From NCBI GenBank assembly GCA_034440615.1, contig JAOTOM010004384.1, positions 124,001-188,000 on the forward strand: a DNA stretch of 64,000 bases. Direction: 5' to 3'. Source of the DNA: Ashinkailepas kermadecensis (lineage: Eukaryota > Arthropoda > Thecostraca > Neolepadidae). Shown in pieces: positions 44,628 to 55,415 of this stretch. The notes below the pieces were generated by a model, which searched no databases, was not told where the DNA came from, and was given only the letters and a program-made list of their open reading frames with translations. Position 1 is the first letter of the stretch, and every line of letters starts with the position of its first letter. Made by a program: the position numbers and the translations under genes.

Positions 44628-47600
44628 GTATGTGGCAGGCGCCTCGGGCCATCATTTCCATTAAATTGTCACTGCTAATGTTTATTTCTCAAAGTATGAC
44701 AGTTGGTGCACTAATTCCCATTTTGGTGAATATATTTCAGCAATTGAGAAGTATAAGCAGGTACCTAGGTTGTGCAATTTTTCGTCAGTATTTTTTATTT
44801 GGCATTCAGATGTTATTTCAATTAATTTCATGTTGGTTTGGTTAGATGCATAGACGAAGCAGTACATTTGCAGCTTATGGCAATTCCTGATTCCTTATTT
44901 ATTTTCATAATGCAGTGTTTCTGAACTTACTTTTATTTTTGTTTTTCTGTACTTTTTGCACTTTTCAGTTGGGAGGCAAAATAATACCAAAAGGGGGCTT
45001 GGAGTTGGGTAATGTGGCATAAAAAGTATGTTCAAAATCAATTACAAAAATTATATAACATAACCTAACCTAGGTAGCCTGACATTCAGCTTCCATGCAA
45101 GAAAGCAAATGAGTTTTTCCTAAAAAATCTGCCCAGGGCTGGAGTCTCCCCTGAGTGGAGCTCTAGGGCACTGACAGCCAATGCCAGGGTAGGTAGGCTC
45201 TGCAATGAGTTAGGTTTAACCTTTGTTGACAAGTGGTGCAGGTTTTATGGTTCATGGGACCTCTATCAAAGGGATGGCCTGCACTTCTCCGAGAAGGGGG
45301 TGCAAATGTTAAGTAAAGTGTATGAACATGTCCTTCAGGGAAACTAGATAATGGGGTGGGGAGGGAAGAAGTGGCATTACCATCTCATGAATATGCCAAT
45401 AGTGACAGCATAGGCAATAGAACCTCACAGTCAGCAAATAGGGATGGCAGTAGATCAAGGGGGCAGAGTGGTAGCTCATCCAGAGATGATAGAGCTACTC
45501 AGCATGAAAAGACCAAAGATGGTTATGGAACATTTCTTAAGTGTATGATGCTTAATGCTCAGAGTATTCGATCCAAATTTGACGAGTTCAAGTGTTATGT
45601 TGCTGATGAGGAACCAGATTTTGTTTGCATTACTGAGGCATGGGTCAGTGAGGGGTATTTTGGGGATAACTTGCAGGACTATGAGATCCAGGGATACAAT
45701 ATGTTTTCATGCAATAGGGGTCCAGCAGTGAAAGGGGGTGGTGTAATGCTCTATGTGAATAGCTTATTCATTTCTCAAAAAGTAGCAGATGGGGTAAAAA
45801 TGTGTCTGTGGAGTCCATTTGGCTTGATGTTTCTGTGGGAAAAGGCAACAGCAATACACTGAGAATAGGAGCTTTGTACCGATCAGGAACCTTGCCACAT
45901 TCTCAGCAACTGGAGCTTGATAAGGTGATTTGTGAGGAAATCAGTAGAAACTTTCAGAGGAAATGCCTTATTCTTGGTGACTTTAATCTAAAAGGATATG
46001 AAAATGTTGGTGTTGGCTCCCCAGCATGTACACTGTTTAGGAAATGCCTTGAAGAGGACCTGTTCTTACACCAGTTTGTAACAGAACCAACTGTTTTATG
46101 AGCCATAAAACCTGCACCACTTGTCAGCAAAGGTCAAACCTAACTCATTGCAGAGGCTACCTACCCTGGCATTGGCTGCCAGTGCCCTAGAGCTCCACTC
46201 AGGGGAGACTCCAGCCCTAGGCAGAATAGCTGTCACAATAACTCTGCTATTGCTCTGCTTCAGTGTGGCCCACCAAAGCAGTCTGCATGATTCACAGTCA
46301 ATGCTAAGTAGTGTGATCTGAAATAGTGAATACTTTGCTTATGTGCAATTTTCCAGGGAAGAAGTTGTAAGGTAAGCTTTAAAAAGTCAAGTCCATGCAT
46401 TTTTATTTCCAGTTCTTTGGGATCCTTTGGGTTCTTTGGGGGTCCTCAGAAGTTTCTGTATGATACCAGAAGTACTTTAACTTGAATTGCTTAGATCTGA
46501 TAAGTTTTAATTTCCCAAGGAAATGAATTTCAGTGTAATTCAAACCACACCAGGAAACAGCAGGGAAGTAAATCTTTTCTCAAGAATTGGCCTTGGGGTC
46601 TCTTGTATATATTTGCCTTCATTGCTTTAGGAAATGAATATCAAATTACTTTTTTCAAACTTACAAGCAAGATCTCAATAAGTAGTAATTTTACCATAAA
46701 AGAAACATTAAATCCATTCAAATAGCATTAAAAATCACCACATTTTGTATGGGGACGAGTGGTCTAGGGGTAAGATGCTCGTCTCACAATCGAAAGGTTG
46801 TGGGTTCGAGTCTCACCTGTCGCTACTCTTCGCCTGCGACCAATCGGTGTGAGAGATTGGCGACGCTACATGACTCAACGGTCAACGTGTCGTAAAACCA
46901 ATAACCAACCAACCACATTTTTGACAATGCAGCTACATGCTATTCCCTCCCTTCAAAACAAAATATGGCAAATTTGGGTGGAGGAATAGGATGAAAATAG
47001 ATAATGAATATAATGTAAAACAACTATGTGTTCACTATGGTGGGCAGGACATGGGTATAGGAACCAGAATATTACTGGTATGCAAGATGTTGTGAAACAG
47101 GATGTGCTGGATGTCAACTGATGGATCTTGTCCAGGTCTACATGCACACTAAAATGTTTGGGCTTGTTTGGCAATTTCCTGAGCATGGTGGTGCATTCGG
47201 GCAAAAACTAGTCCAATTTTCATGAAATATATGCTGACATGTCCCAGGAGGTTCATTATCAGCCTTACTAGGTCAAGTGGTGTGTCATCAGATCAACTTG
47301 TCAACTTGTGTCAAACAATATCCAGTTTTTGTTCTGTGTTGTATTTTGTGTCATTTTGTCTAGCTTGATTTGTGTTCAAATGGCTGGGAGGGTTGCAACC
47401 CCCATCTACAAATCTGATAGGAAACATGATGTTCCCAAAACAAAATTGGAAAGATTGCAGCCTTAGACCTACAGGCTCCAGTATGTATTGAAGCCTGTGG
47501 ACATTATTGCTAAAGTTTATTTGCATACACTTCTGTTTCATGTAACTTTGTTGTGTCCCTGGTTTTCTTGTGTTGAGATATTTGAGAAAGGTTCATTCGA

Positions 47601-50600
47601 CCTTGAGGAAATAAATCATTGCAGAAACTGGTACATGGAGAGTTGATGGATATTTGTGTTCGGGAGTGTGAATGTGTGTTTGGAATCAGGAAATGCTTGG
47701 ACATTAAATTTAGTGCAAAAGGCAGATTGTCTACATTGATAGTACATTGAGTTAATTTTCTAAGTGATTCATGTGCATAAGGGTATTGTCTTATGAATGT
47801 TCAGCATTTTTATAGCTGTTTGTTCAATGCATTAGTTATGCTTACTTGTAGAATATGATGCAGAAGCTTACTTTTGGGCATGCAGTCTTATGTGAGCCAG
47901 CATGGTCCTTACTCATAATGCAATCTTCCTCTGCATTTGTAGTGTGTGTCTTTTTATGTCTAAGGTTGGCATAACATGTTAAATGCATCTTGTGTCAAAT
48001 TGTTATTGTCATTGTTGACTGTGTCATAGCATCCTTGTGAATGTGTTTCATGGGTCCAAGTAGATGGTGTTCATTTTAGTGCCTTTAGATTTCAACATTT
48101 GGGGGTGGGGATGGCCAAGTGGTTAAGGTGCTAAGCTCTGGTTACCAAAGGTCCCTGGTTCAACACTCGCACCACTCAGGATGTCTCCCAATCCCGCAGC
48201 CCACCAGCTAAGTAGTGTGGGTGGTGCCATTAGCGTGATCATGCATAAAGTGTGTCGAGAACCACCCAATAAACAAGCAAACTATTCCAATGTGTGCCTT
48301 TTAGGGTCACGTTTTGGAACAATTTGAGTGAGCTTGTGGTGCAACATGTTTTCTGTGTGAACCCCTGCTGTAGAACAATGATCTAGTTACTTTGAAGGTG
48401 GCTTTTGCCTATGTTTTGCCTTGCATGTGATTGTTTTCCAGGTGGTTGAAGCGCATTGCTGTACCAGAATCCAACTACTCGAAGATTCGGTCCACAGTGC
48501 AGGACAGATTAAGAATACCCTGGATTGGAGGAGCTAGACAATGCACATGGGAACTCCTGATTCCCCTGATAACCCCTCCATTGTTGTTGTTTTTATCCAC
48601 ACTAAGTGGCACAGCAATGATATTCAGTTTCATCTGTCTGCCACTGATGATGCTTGCCTCACGGTTAGCACTTTATCATAGACCAAAGAGTCAGTTTTAC
48701 TATCAGTGGACCATATCAACATTCTTCACATTGCTGATTGTCTTTGAGCTATGTGTCGTCCCCATGCTAACAATATCATGGTATGAACATTTGATATTGT
48801 CATCTCTAGTCAGCATCTCCCTACTCTGCTGGTAAGTACAGAAAGTAAATTTCATCTGTTATCTTACCTTGGACTATCATGTCCTTGTGCTCATTGTGAA
48901 GTTGATTTGCACCATTGAGAGGAGACCTTAGCCAGGTACATTATTTAGATTTTGATGATGGAGGCAGACCTGCTCTTTTGGGGGAGAGGTGAATGCTCCT
49001 GATGAAATCTAGATTATAAATTTGAGAGTGTGATCACCAGCTAATTTTCCTCTAGTTGTATTTTCATTGAATTATGATCCCCTTAATTAGGCCTTGGAAG
49101 AATTCACTTTCTCAGAGTTTAGCATGTTTGTAACACAAACCATTTTTACTTACTGGCTTCTGTAGGGTTGTTTCGTCTTTGGCACAATTCATGGGTTATC
49201 TGTTAATGCCCCCAGCCTTTTCTTCAATTACATTAAGGTCTGTTCAAGTTGAGTGACACTGTCCCAATATTCTGACCCACAAATTGTGTCATGTCATTAG
49301 ATAAACAGGTCTGCAAAAAAAACCATTGTGTTGCCTGTACAAACACTGCGCTTTTTCGTAATGAACCTAGTAAATAGTATTCCCACCTCAGTGGCATAAA
49401 TAAACCTCCCTCCAAACGTGCCTGAGCCCACTAAATAATTTTGGATCTTGGCATGGGACCCTATTGAGTGGGTCCTCCCATTTCCTCCATGCATTGAGCG
49501 CTCCCAATCATTTTGGATTAGTTCCTCCCCTGCCTCTGGGCCTCACTGGGTGCCTTTTGGGTTTCACTGACACAGAGCACTCTGGACCTGTAAAAGGCCT
49601 CATAAGCAGCTTAATCTTGATCTTGATACCTAGCTCCTCAACCTAGTGTCCCAACTGTATCGGTTCTTGCCCACAATTTGTATTACTAATGTCAGTTACA
49701 AGAGTCCATCGTCAGTTTTTATGTGGGTTGCTGTTTGTGCCCACACGTGGTTTTGATGGTTTTCAGAAACGTTGAAAGCTGAAGTCTTACAGCGTTTCGA
49801 ACATTTGGATGCTCCACGACCACAAGGCCCACCTTGTATCAGCTGGTTATTTCAGGCCCGATTGAAGATCCTCGGAGCTTTACCTGAGGGCTGTTTCGTA
49901 TGAACGAAGGACGTCTGGCCTTAACGTCAGGGAAATTATATTTAAGTTAAGACCATTTGACTCGATTTAGGAGTCACTTGAAAATAATTGGGGGCCCTTG
50001 CTATCCCTGGGCTCCATAAGTTAATTCGGAAGTCTAATTGGATGGTCCTGAGCATCATTATTGCTGTTTGATGGCGTCTTCCTTATGTAAAAAGTATCTT
50101 CATACCCACAGACATTAGGTGGGACAAAGCAGTCGTCTATCCCACTATTGCATATATGGGGATAATTTCCTAAATTCGAAGCTCGGGCAGCATGCTCGTG
50201 CAACTCTCCAGGTCACTGTTAATTTACTTAACCCATTATCTATGGTCAGATCCTTAGACTGTCTCAGAGGAGGGGTGGTTAAAAATCCCCCTAATTCCCA
50301 AACTAAGCTGTGCATGAACATGAACCAGGTGTCATCGGAAAGCCCTCTACGAGTAGGGCCCAATAATGGCCTCACTTGTATTTAAAGATAATTTCGTAGC
50401 TCGAAGTCACGGTTTCAGCAAATTAACTTGAAGAACATTTATATCTCATTTTAGAGTTAAAATGACGCCATTTGAGAGCTAATAACACAGCGAATATTAC
50501 AAATATCTCACGTTGGTCCCCCATGGGCCAAAATTGGTACTGACCTGACATGACCTGAAACACAATTCCGAGACATACATGTTGTAGGCACTGGCAAATT

Positions 50601-53600
50601 TTAATCATGTGGTATTCATTTCATTTCAATATATTTTCATGCACATGAGCCTAAAAAATGTAAAACATTGTTATAGGGCAATGACCTAGGATGGCCTTAA
50701 TCTTGACTATGATTCATAGTTTTGATTCAATCGGGAAATTTAGGTCATGGAATGCAAGTTTGTATTATTTAGGCTGTGCAAACTCGAAATCAACCATAAA
50801 ACATGAGTGTCTAAATAGGTTTTGCTCAATTAGTGCTAAAAAAGGTAAAAGGTACAACAAATCCTGACCTGGCATGAGTTCACTCAACAGAAGTTAATTA
50901 AATTGGAAAAGCAACTTTTAATATGTTTGCATATATACCAAGGGAAATAAATTCGGTTGCAAGAGCATGCATACTATACAAATTGGAAATTGGTCACAAA
51001 TGGGTCGTGATCTCAGGTCACTGACGTGATCTCAAACAGCAATTGTGATGTACGTTTTGTAGGCACTGCCTAATTGTATTCGCGTACCAAATTTCATTTC
51101 ATTATCGTTTCATTTATATGAAACATCCAATCCTAAAACATGTTTTATAGGTGGTCCTCTTTGACCTGAACTAGGTTAAAGAGGAAGGAAAAGGTACTCA
51201 AAATTTGGCGGCGCTGTGCGCACCCACCCCTTCCCACCGGTTCTTTCTCTATCGCGGAAAAAACCTTAGAGGGTGGGGTGTAAAATACCCCCCCCCAGAG
51301 ACGGGGCGGATTGGTGTTGGCACGTGGTTGGTTCTGGTACCCAGCCGTAACGATAGCTAAGGAGGCGGAGTTGCTTCGCTTCATCGATCATCAGATTATA
51401 TCCCCTGCTATTCAACGCAACACACCTCGAGCGTGAACTCTTCAACTCTCATCACTTCCATCTTTCGCTAAAAAGTTGGTCCCCAAAGTCAGAGTCGTCA
51501 TCCGCCACTGCCTTGCATTTTCCCGAACTTGAAAATCGTTTACATGTCGCTGTCAACATGTCAAGTTAACTTCCCAAAATTGGAAGTGAACCTCCAAAGC
51601 AGCCCAGATAGGATGCGTTTATATTTGTCTAAAATTCATATATTCCAAAGTTCATAACTTCCAATTTGGGAGTTGCCTTCCACAACAGCATCGGTAGGAA
51701 CCTAATGTAACCTAACCTAATCCAACCTTCAAATTCTTGGAAATTATGAACGTTGGAAGATAGAAAGTTCTATCCGAATTGTTTTGGAAGTTAGTTTTTC
51801 ATCCACGTATTTCCCCGGCCAGTGACTCAGAGATTGACACCCCTGACCCAGGTACAGAGTGCGGGCCAGTCGAGGCTTCTGCAGCCGGCCCCGCGGCGAG
51901 TCCCTCGCTGACACCGTGCCCGACCACTTGATGTGTGATCGTTGCGCGGTGCCGCAACCGCCTCGCGCCTTCCACTGCTCCACCTGCGACCGATGCGTCT
52001 ACCTGCGGGACCACCACTGCGTCTGGTCAGTGACACCAACTATCCTAACGTGCTGGCATGGGTGACAGCTGCACTACGGCGTCTAGTTAGTCGTGACGCC
52101 AGCTTTCCATCGTCGACACAGGTGACGATTTTCTACGCCGACATCGCCGACTGTGTGTACCTTTGGTTGGACTCTAGCACCAGCAATGATTGTCAGAACA
52201 CTTATAACAGTAATTCCTACAACACTACTAAAATTTTGTTATCGTGACAAATAAGTTTTCGGAAAGAGCATAGAGAGAAAGAGAAACAGAGGCTGCCCAG
52301 TCGGATTTGTAGGGGCTGCGGTGTGATTTTTGCGGGGCCCCATGGATTCCCGTACGATTTTTTTTGGCCCAGGCGCGAGTTCTCGAGGCCCACGCTTTCC
52401 GGGTTCGACACGACTTTTCGGAACCTGTTCTGAATTTTCCGTAGGGGTCGCGGTAGCTCAGTTGGTAGAGCATCGGACTCTTGGTCGCAAGATTGTGTGT
52501 TCGAATCTCACAGCCGACGGTATTTACCGAGTCCACCCGCGACCAATCGGCGTGAGAGGTTGGCGACGCTATATAACCTAGCGGTTGAATGCGTCGTAAA
52601 AGAACCCAAGGTTCTTCTTCTTCTTCTGAATTTTCCGTAGCCTGGGTCGCTTCTCGATGCTCTGGCATGATTTTTCAGGGCTAGTCGTTTTTTTTCGCAC
52701 CTCCGGGGCGATATTTTTGGGCCGCCAAAATTGTTTGGGGTCCTGCACTTTCTGGGTTCTATGCGATTTTTGGGACCTCTGGTTTGGTGTTTGTAGCCCC
52801 AGAGTGATTTTTCGGACCGCGGTTGATCCTTAGTGGCCACCACTTTTTTTTATTATTTCTTTTAATTTGATTTTTTTAATTTGATTGATTTTTTTTTCGC
52901 GCCCAGGCTTGATTTATCTCGCGTCTAGGTGCGATTTATTGACGCCTCAGTGCTAATCGCTGGGGCACCATTTTCTTTTCGGGTCTGCACAATTTTTCGA
53001 TCCCTAGCGCTTTTAGGCCTTGACCCGTCGGTGAGGGCGGGGATTGCTCCATTTTGCTCCCCTTCGACACGCCACTGCCTGAAGAATGACTGCCCGATAT
53101 TGGTACGAAAAAGCTGGTCACCCCCCCCCCCTCCCCTATCATTTCTGAAATAGATCAATTGAGCCTCTGCCTCGTAATGAGCCGCCCTTGCATTGAGACT
53201 GCCCTTTGGTCGTTATCGCTGCCACTAGTATGATTTATAACGTTATTCTTGACCCTGTCTATTCGATTTGGTAGCGGATTCGAATTCTTAGACAATCGGG
53301 TGGAGGGGTTTGAACGAAGGATGCCTGATTTTCCGCCAGCTCCTACCTGTGGAATGCTGTCAAAATGATGGAATTTCGCTGAGCTTGATGAAAGAGAAAA
53401 GTAGGTTATGCACATGAAATAAACTACTAATACCGTTGGCGGACTTATATACGCCACGCTCCAAGGATACTGGCATGAAATCTGTAGGCATTGTGAACAG
53501 CCCATGTATATAGATTCCAAGGAGTTTCCGAATGCGTTCATGGGTCCTATCACAACATGAACCGCTAGAACTGAAGTGGATCCCTCAATTACGCATTCTC

Positions 53601-55317
53601 AAACCCAGGAGGTCATGAACCCTCCTGGACAGCTGTGCACTGGCCAGGCTGTCCTGTTGTGTGGAGGTCATGCTGGACTGCTGTATGACGCTGTGCACTA
53701 GCCAGGCTGGGCTGCTGTGCACTGACCAGGCTGAGCTGCTGTGTGAAGGGCAGGCTGGACAGCTGTGCACTGGCCAGGCTGGGCTGCTGTGCACTGACCA
53801 GGCTGAGCTGCTGTGTGAAGGGCAGGCTAGGCTGCTGTGCACTGGCCAGGCTGGGCTGCTGTGTGAAGGTCATGCTGGACAGCTGTACGCCTCGCTCCTC
53901 CAGGCTGGACTGCTGTGTGAAGGGCAGGCTGGACAGCTGTGCACTGGCCAGGCTGGGCTGCTGTGTGAAGGTTATGCTGGACAGCTGTGCGCCTCGCTCC
54001 GCCAGGCTGGACTGCTGTGTGGGCGGCTCCAACCAGCGGCCGTTTGTGGCTGGTCTCCTGAGCGTGACGCTAGCCCTGCTGTTCGCCTCCCAGCTGACGC
54101 TGACCTCGGTCTGCCGCTGTCACCCGCTGCTGGTCGGGCTGATGGTGCCCGTCTCCTGTGACCTGATGTCCGCCAGGTGAGTACGCCAGTTGTATACGTC
54201 AGGTGGTCTGAGGTCCGACACACGGCGGGTGGGTCGGTCGACCGGCTGGCCCCTGTTTGAAAGCCAGTAGTGAACCGACCGTGGTCTGTGTGGACATGAT
54301 GTGGAGTGCCCGTCACTCTCAGCAGCGTGGTGATCCTGCCATGTCACTGACCTCCATCGACAGTAGTATTGATCCATGACCATGGCTTGAGGTCCCGGGT
54401 GGGTCGGGTCGGGGGTCTGGAACCCCTGGTTTGGTACCCTGCTAATGTTAATTTGTCATTTGTCCCATCCAATTGAAAATGTGTCCTGAAAATAAGGACC
54501 TGTACAGCTCCCTTCCCCTGGTTTGGTGAGAGATATCCAGCCTTGTTTGCGACCATCACTGAGCTTGCCGTAACCCTTATGCGGATCCTTCTTTCGCCGA
54601 TAATGACCCTGATCCTCACCTGTATCGACTGCTACCCTGACTTGCGATTCAGCCTTGTAATGGCAATGACAATGTCCCTGACTTGTTGCCGTAACCTGCG
54701 AGCCAGCTTTGTACCGACAATGACCATGACTGTGACCTGCGACCCAGCTCTGCACTGACGACCATGACCCTGGTCTGTGACCATCACCTGCGAGCCAGCC
54801 TTATACCGACAATGGCCATGGCCATGGCCCTGACTTGTGACCGTGACCTGCGAGCCAGCCTTGTACCGACAATGACCATGGCCCTGACCTGTGACCATGA
54901 CCTGCGAGCCAGCCTTGTACCGACAATGGCCATGGCCCTGACCTGTGACCGTGACCTGCGAGCCAGCCCTGCCCCGACAGTGACCGTGACACCATGAGCC
55001 CGACGTGTGGCGCTCACCACGACCCTGCCTGCGCCGACAGCGAGTCCGCGGCCGTGTTCGCCGCCGTGTACGCCGTGCTGGTGGCCGGCCTGTGCGGCGC
55101 ACTGCTGCTGCAGCAGTGCCACCTGGTGTCGCGCGGAGTAACTGGCAGTGAGCGGCGCCGCCGTCTGCCGGGTGCGCCGTCCGGCGGACTGGTTGACAAC
55201 TGGCGCCGCTTCGTCGCCGGCCGACGTCCGCACGAGCGGCCGGCCAGCCCGGAGTCGGCCGCACAGGTGCGCCTGAGCGTGCCCGCCGAGGAGACGAGCG
55301 CCGCCGCCGCCCAGTGA
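44485..55317 (+). CDS. ZDHHC23: DHHC palmitoyltransferase, ZDHHC23-like (five exons, complete)
   Basis: Exons 44485-44627, 48442-48831, 51852-52025, 54006-54176 and 55041-55317 join without frame error to 384 residues (human family member about 409). It is a multi-pass membrane S-acyltransferase that loads palmitate onto a catalytic Cys and passes it to protein cysteines. The N-terminus has the family-specific Cys cluster DPLCCCEY and CCDC (16-39), followed by the CDRW...DRLRIPW block. Hydrophobic segments fill exon 2. The zinc/catalytic domain is CDRC (206-209), HCSTC, DHHC (231-234), CCVGGSN and F. Exons 4 and 5 supply the later membrane segments and the VTGSERRRR tail block. All introns are phase 2. 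The alternative start at 44491 removes two residues. Confidence 0.9.
45129..46224 (+). mobile_element. LINE fragment between inverted 122-bp arms
   Basis: 45129-45250 and 46103-46224 are near-perfect reverse complements. Between them lies a 3'-truncated LINE. The end of ORF1 (to the TAG at 45345) has YQRDGLHFSEKGVQML, an SGNH-esterase-type DxxH block known from CR1/L2-like LINE ORF1s. The start of ORF2 has an APE endonuclease (LNAQSIRSKFDEF, PDFVCITEAW, KGGGVMLYV, then, after a frameshift near 45805, IGALYRSG and LILGDFN). It sits in ZDHHC23-like intron 1. Confidence 0.8.
45546..46101 (+). pseudogene. LINE ORF2 endonuclease fragment, frameshifted
   Basis: N-terminal part of an APE-type endonuclease. 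QSIRSKF, CITEAW, GGGVMLYV are in one frame; SIWLDVSVG, GALYRSG and ILGDFNLKG are in the next after a shift near 45805. The sequence is cut at 46101 where the inverted arm begins. No reverse transcriptase is present. Confidence 0.8.
46747..46911 (+). mobile_element. tRNA-headed SINE with 10-bp target duplication
   Basis: A box TGGTCTAGGGG, B box GGTTCGAGTCT, shared body with CGCTACATGACTCAACGGTC and the tail AATAACCAACC. Flanking ACCACATTTT at 46737-46746 and 46912-46921. It lies in ZDHHC23-like intron 1. Confidence 0.88.
48108..48285 (+). mobile_element. tRNA-headed SINE of a different family
   Basis: Starts GGGGATGGCCAAGTGGTTAA with GGTGCTAAGCTCTGGTTACC (A box and anticodon arm) and CTGGTTCAACACTC (B box). 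The body ends in CACCCAATAAACAAGCAAAC. The head resembles a leucine/serine-class tRNA; the anticodon is not certain. It lies in ZDHHC23-like intron 1. Confidence 0.7.
48442..48831 (+). CDS. ZDHHC23: ZDHHC23-like exon 2 (membrane segments)
   Basis: Acceptor TTGTTTTCCAG. Encodes the WLKRIAVPE start, DRLRIPWIGGARQ, then several hydrophobic segments (LLIPLITPPLLLFLSTLSG, MIFSFICLPLMMLAS, STFFTLLIVFELCVVPML, LILSSLVSISLL). Donor CTGCTG|GTAAGT, phase 2. Confidence 0.9.
48832..51851 (+). other. ZDHHC23-like intron 2
   Basis: About 3 kb with no coding exon needed: exon 2 and exon 3 join in phase 2 to give a Trp codon. A C-run (51289-51296) and scattered 'ggtcatg/tgacct' repeat-like DNA at 49900-51170 are present. 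Nothing else recognised. Confidence 0.55.
51852..52025 (+). CDS. ZDHHC23: ZDHHC23-like exon 3 (DHHC cysteine-rich domain)
   Basis: Acceptor GACCCAG. Encodes CDRCAVPQPPRAFHCSTC and YLRDHHCV with the catalytic Cys. Donor CTG|GTCAGT, phase 2, splitting a Trp codon. Confidence 0.93.
52290..52900. repeat. Degenerate GGGCCC/GATTTTT repeat, second tract
   Basis: Same alternating composition as 43310-44165 (for example TGATTTTTGCGGGGCCCCAT, ACGATTTTTTTTGGCCCAGG). It is interrupted by the SINE at 52445-52623. It lies in ZDHHC23-like intron 3. Confidence 0.65.
52445..52623 (+). mobile_element. tRNA-Lys-headed SINE with 17-bp target duplication
   Basis: The head GGTAGCTCAGTTGGTAGAGC followed by ATCGGACTCTTGGTCGC and GTGTTCGAATCTCACAGCC resembles tRNA-Lys(CTT). 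The body ACCCGCGACCAATCGGCGTG, AGAGGTTGGCGACGCTATAT is shared with the other SINE family, and a TTC-repeat tail follows. TTCTGAATTTTCCGTAG flanks it at 52428-52444 and 52624-52640. Confidence 0.85.
53630..54005 (+). repeat. CTG-rich minisatellite abutting ZDHHC23-like exon 4
   Basis: Short units such as GTGCACTGGCCAGGCTGG, GCTGCTGTGTGAAGG, CAGGCTGGACAGCTGTG are reiterated. A copy of the acceptor region, CCTCGCTCCTCCAGGCTGG, starts at 53890, 102 bases before the real one, which starts at 53992 and reads CCTCGCTCCGCCAGGCTGG. Unit spacings are multiples of three, so the stretch is open in the exon 4 frame from 53743. Confidence 0.85.
54006..54176 (+). CDS. ZDHHC23: ZDHHC23-like exon 4
   Basis: Acceptor CGCTCCGCCAG. 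Completes the Trp codon and gives LDCCVGGSNQRPF, which closes the DHHC domain (C-x4-N-x3-F), then a membrane segment. Donor CGCCAG|GTGAGT, phase 2. The ORF is open for 260 bases upstream through a minisatellite. Confidence 0.88.
54600..55000 (+). repeat. ~54-bp minisatellite in ZDHHC23-like intron 4
   Basis: Units contain GACCTGCGAGCCAGCCTTGT then ACCGACAATGGCCATGGCCC, with clear spacing of 54 bases between 54850 and 54960 and longer, more diverged units earlier. The last unit ends CCCCGACAG, close in sequence to the GCCGACAG acceptor of exon 5 at 55040. Confidence 0.8.
55041..55317 (+). CDS. ZDHHC23: ZDHHC23-like exon 5 (C-terminus)
   Basis: Acceptor GCGCCGACAG. Encodes AVFAAVYAVLVAGLCGALLL (membrane), HLVSRGVTGSERRRR and LVDNWRRFV, matching the family's NVTERE and RNWLQF regions, then a Ser/Ala tail and TGA at 55315. 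Confidence 0.85.
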
Positions 55318-55358
55318 TGTGTTGGCACCGCGTAGTGACGTCCAAGGAATGACCGTGT

Positions 55359-55415
55359 GGGCGCCGTATGACCAACGCAGTCGGTGCGCCCCCAAGCCCA
55401 AATAACCAACCGACG
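55359..55415 (+). repeat. LINE/SINE 3' hairpin tail just after the ZDHHC23-like stop
   Basis: GGGCGCCGTATGACC, GCAGTCGGTGCGCCCCCAAG, CCCAAATAACCAACC. It starts 42 bases past the stop codon, so it probably lies in the 3' UTR. Confidence 0.75.

Noticed and set aside
52445..52520. Functional tRNA-Lys gene
   Set aside because: Acceptor stem does not close, and the sequence continues into a SINE body flanked by a target duplication.
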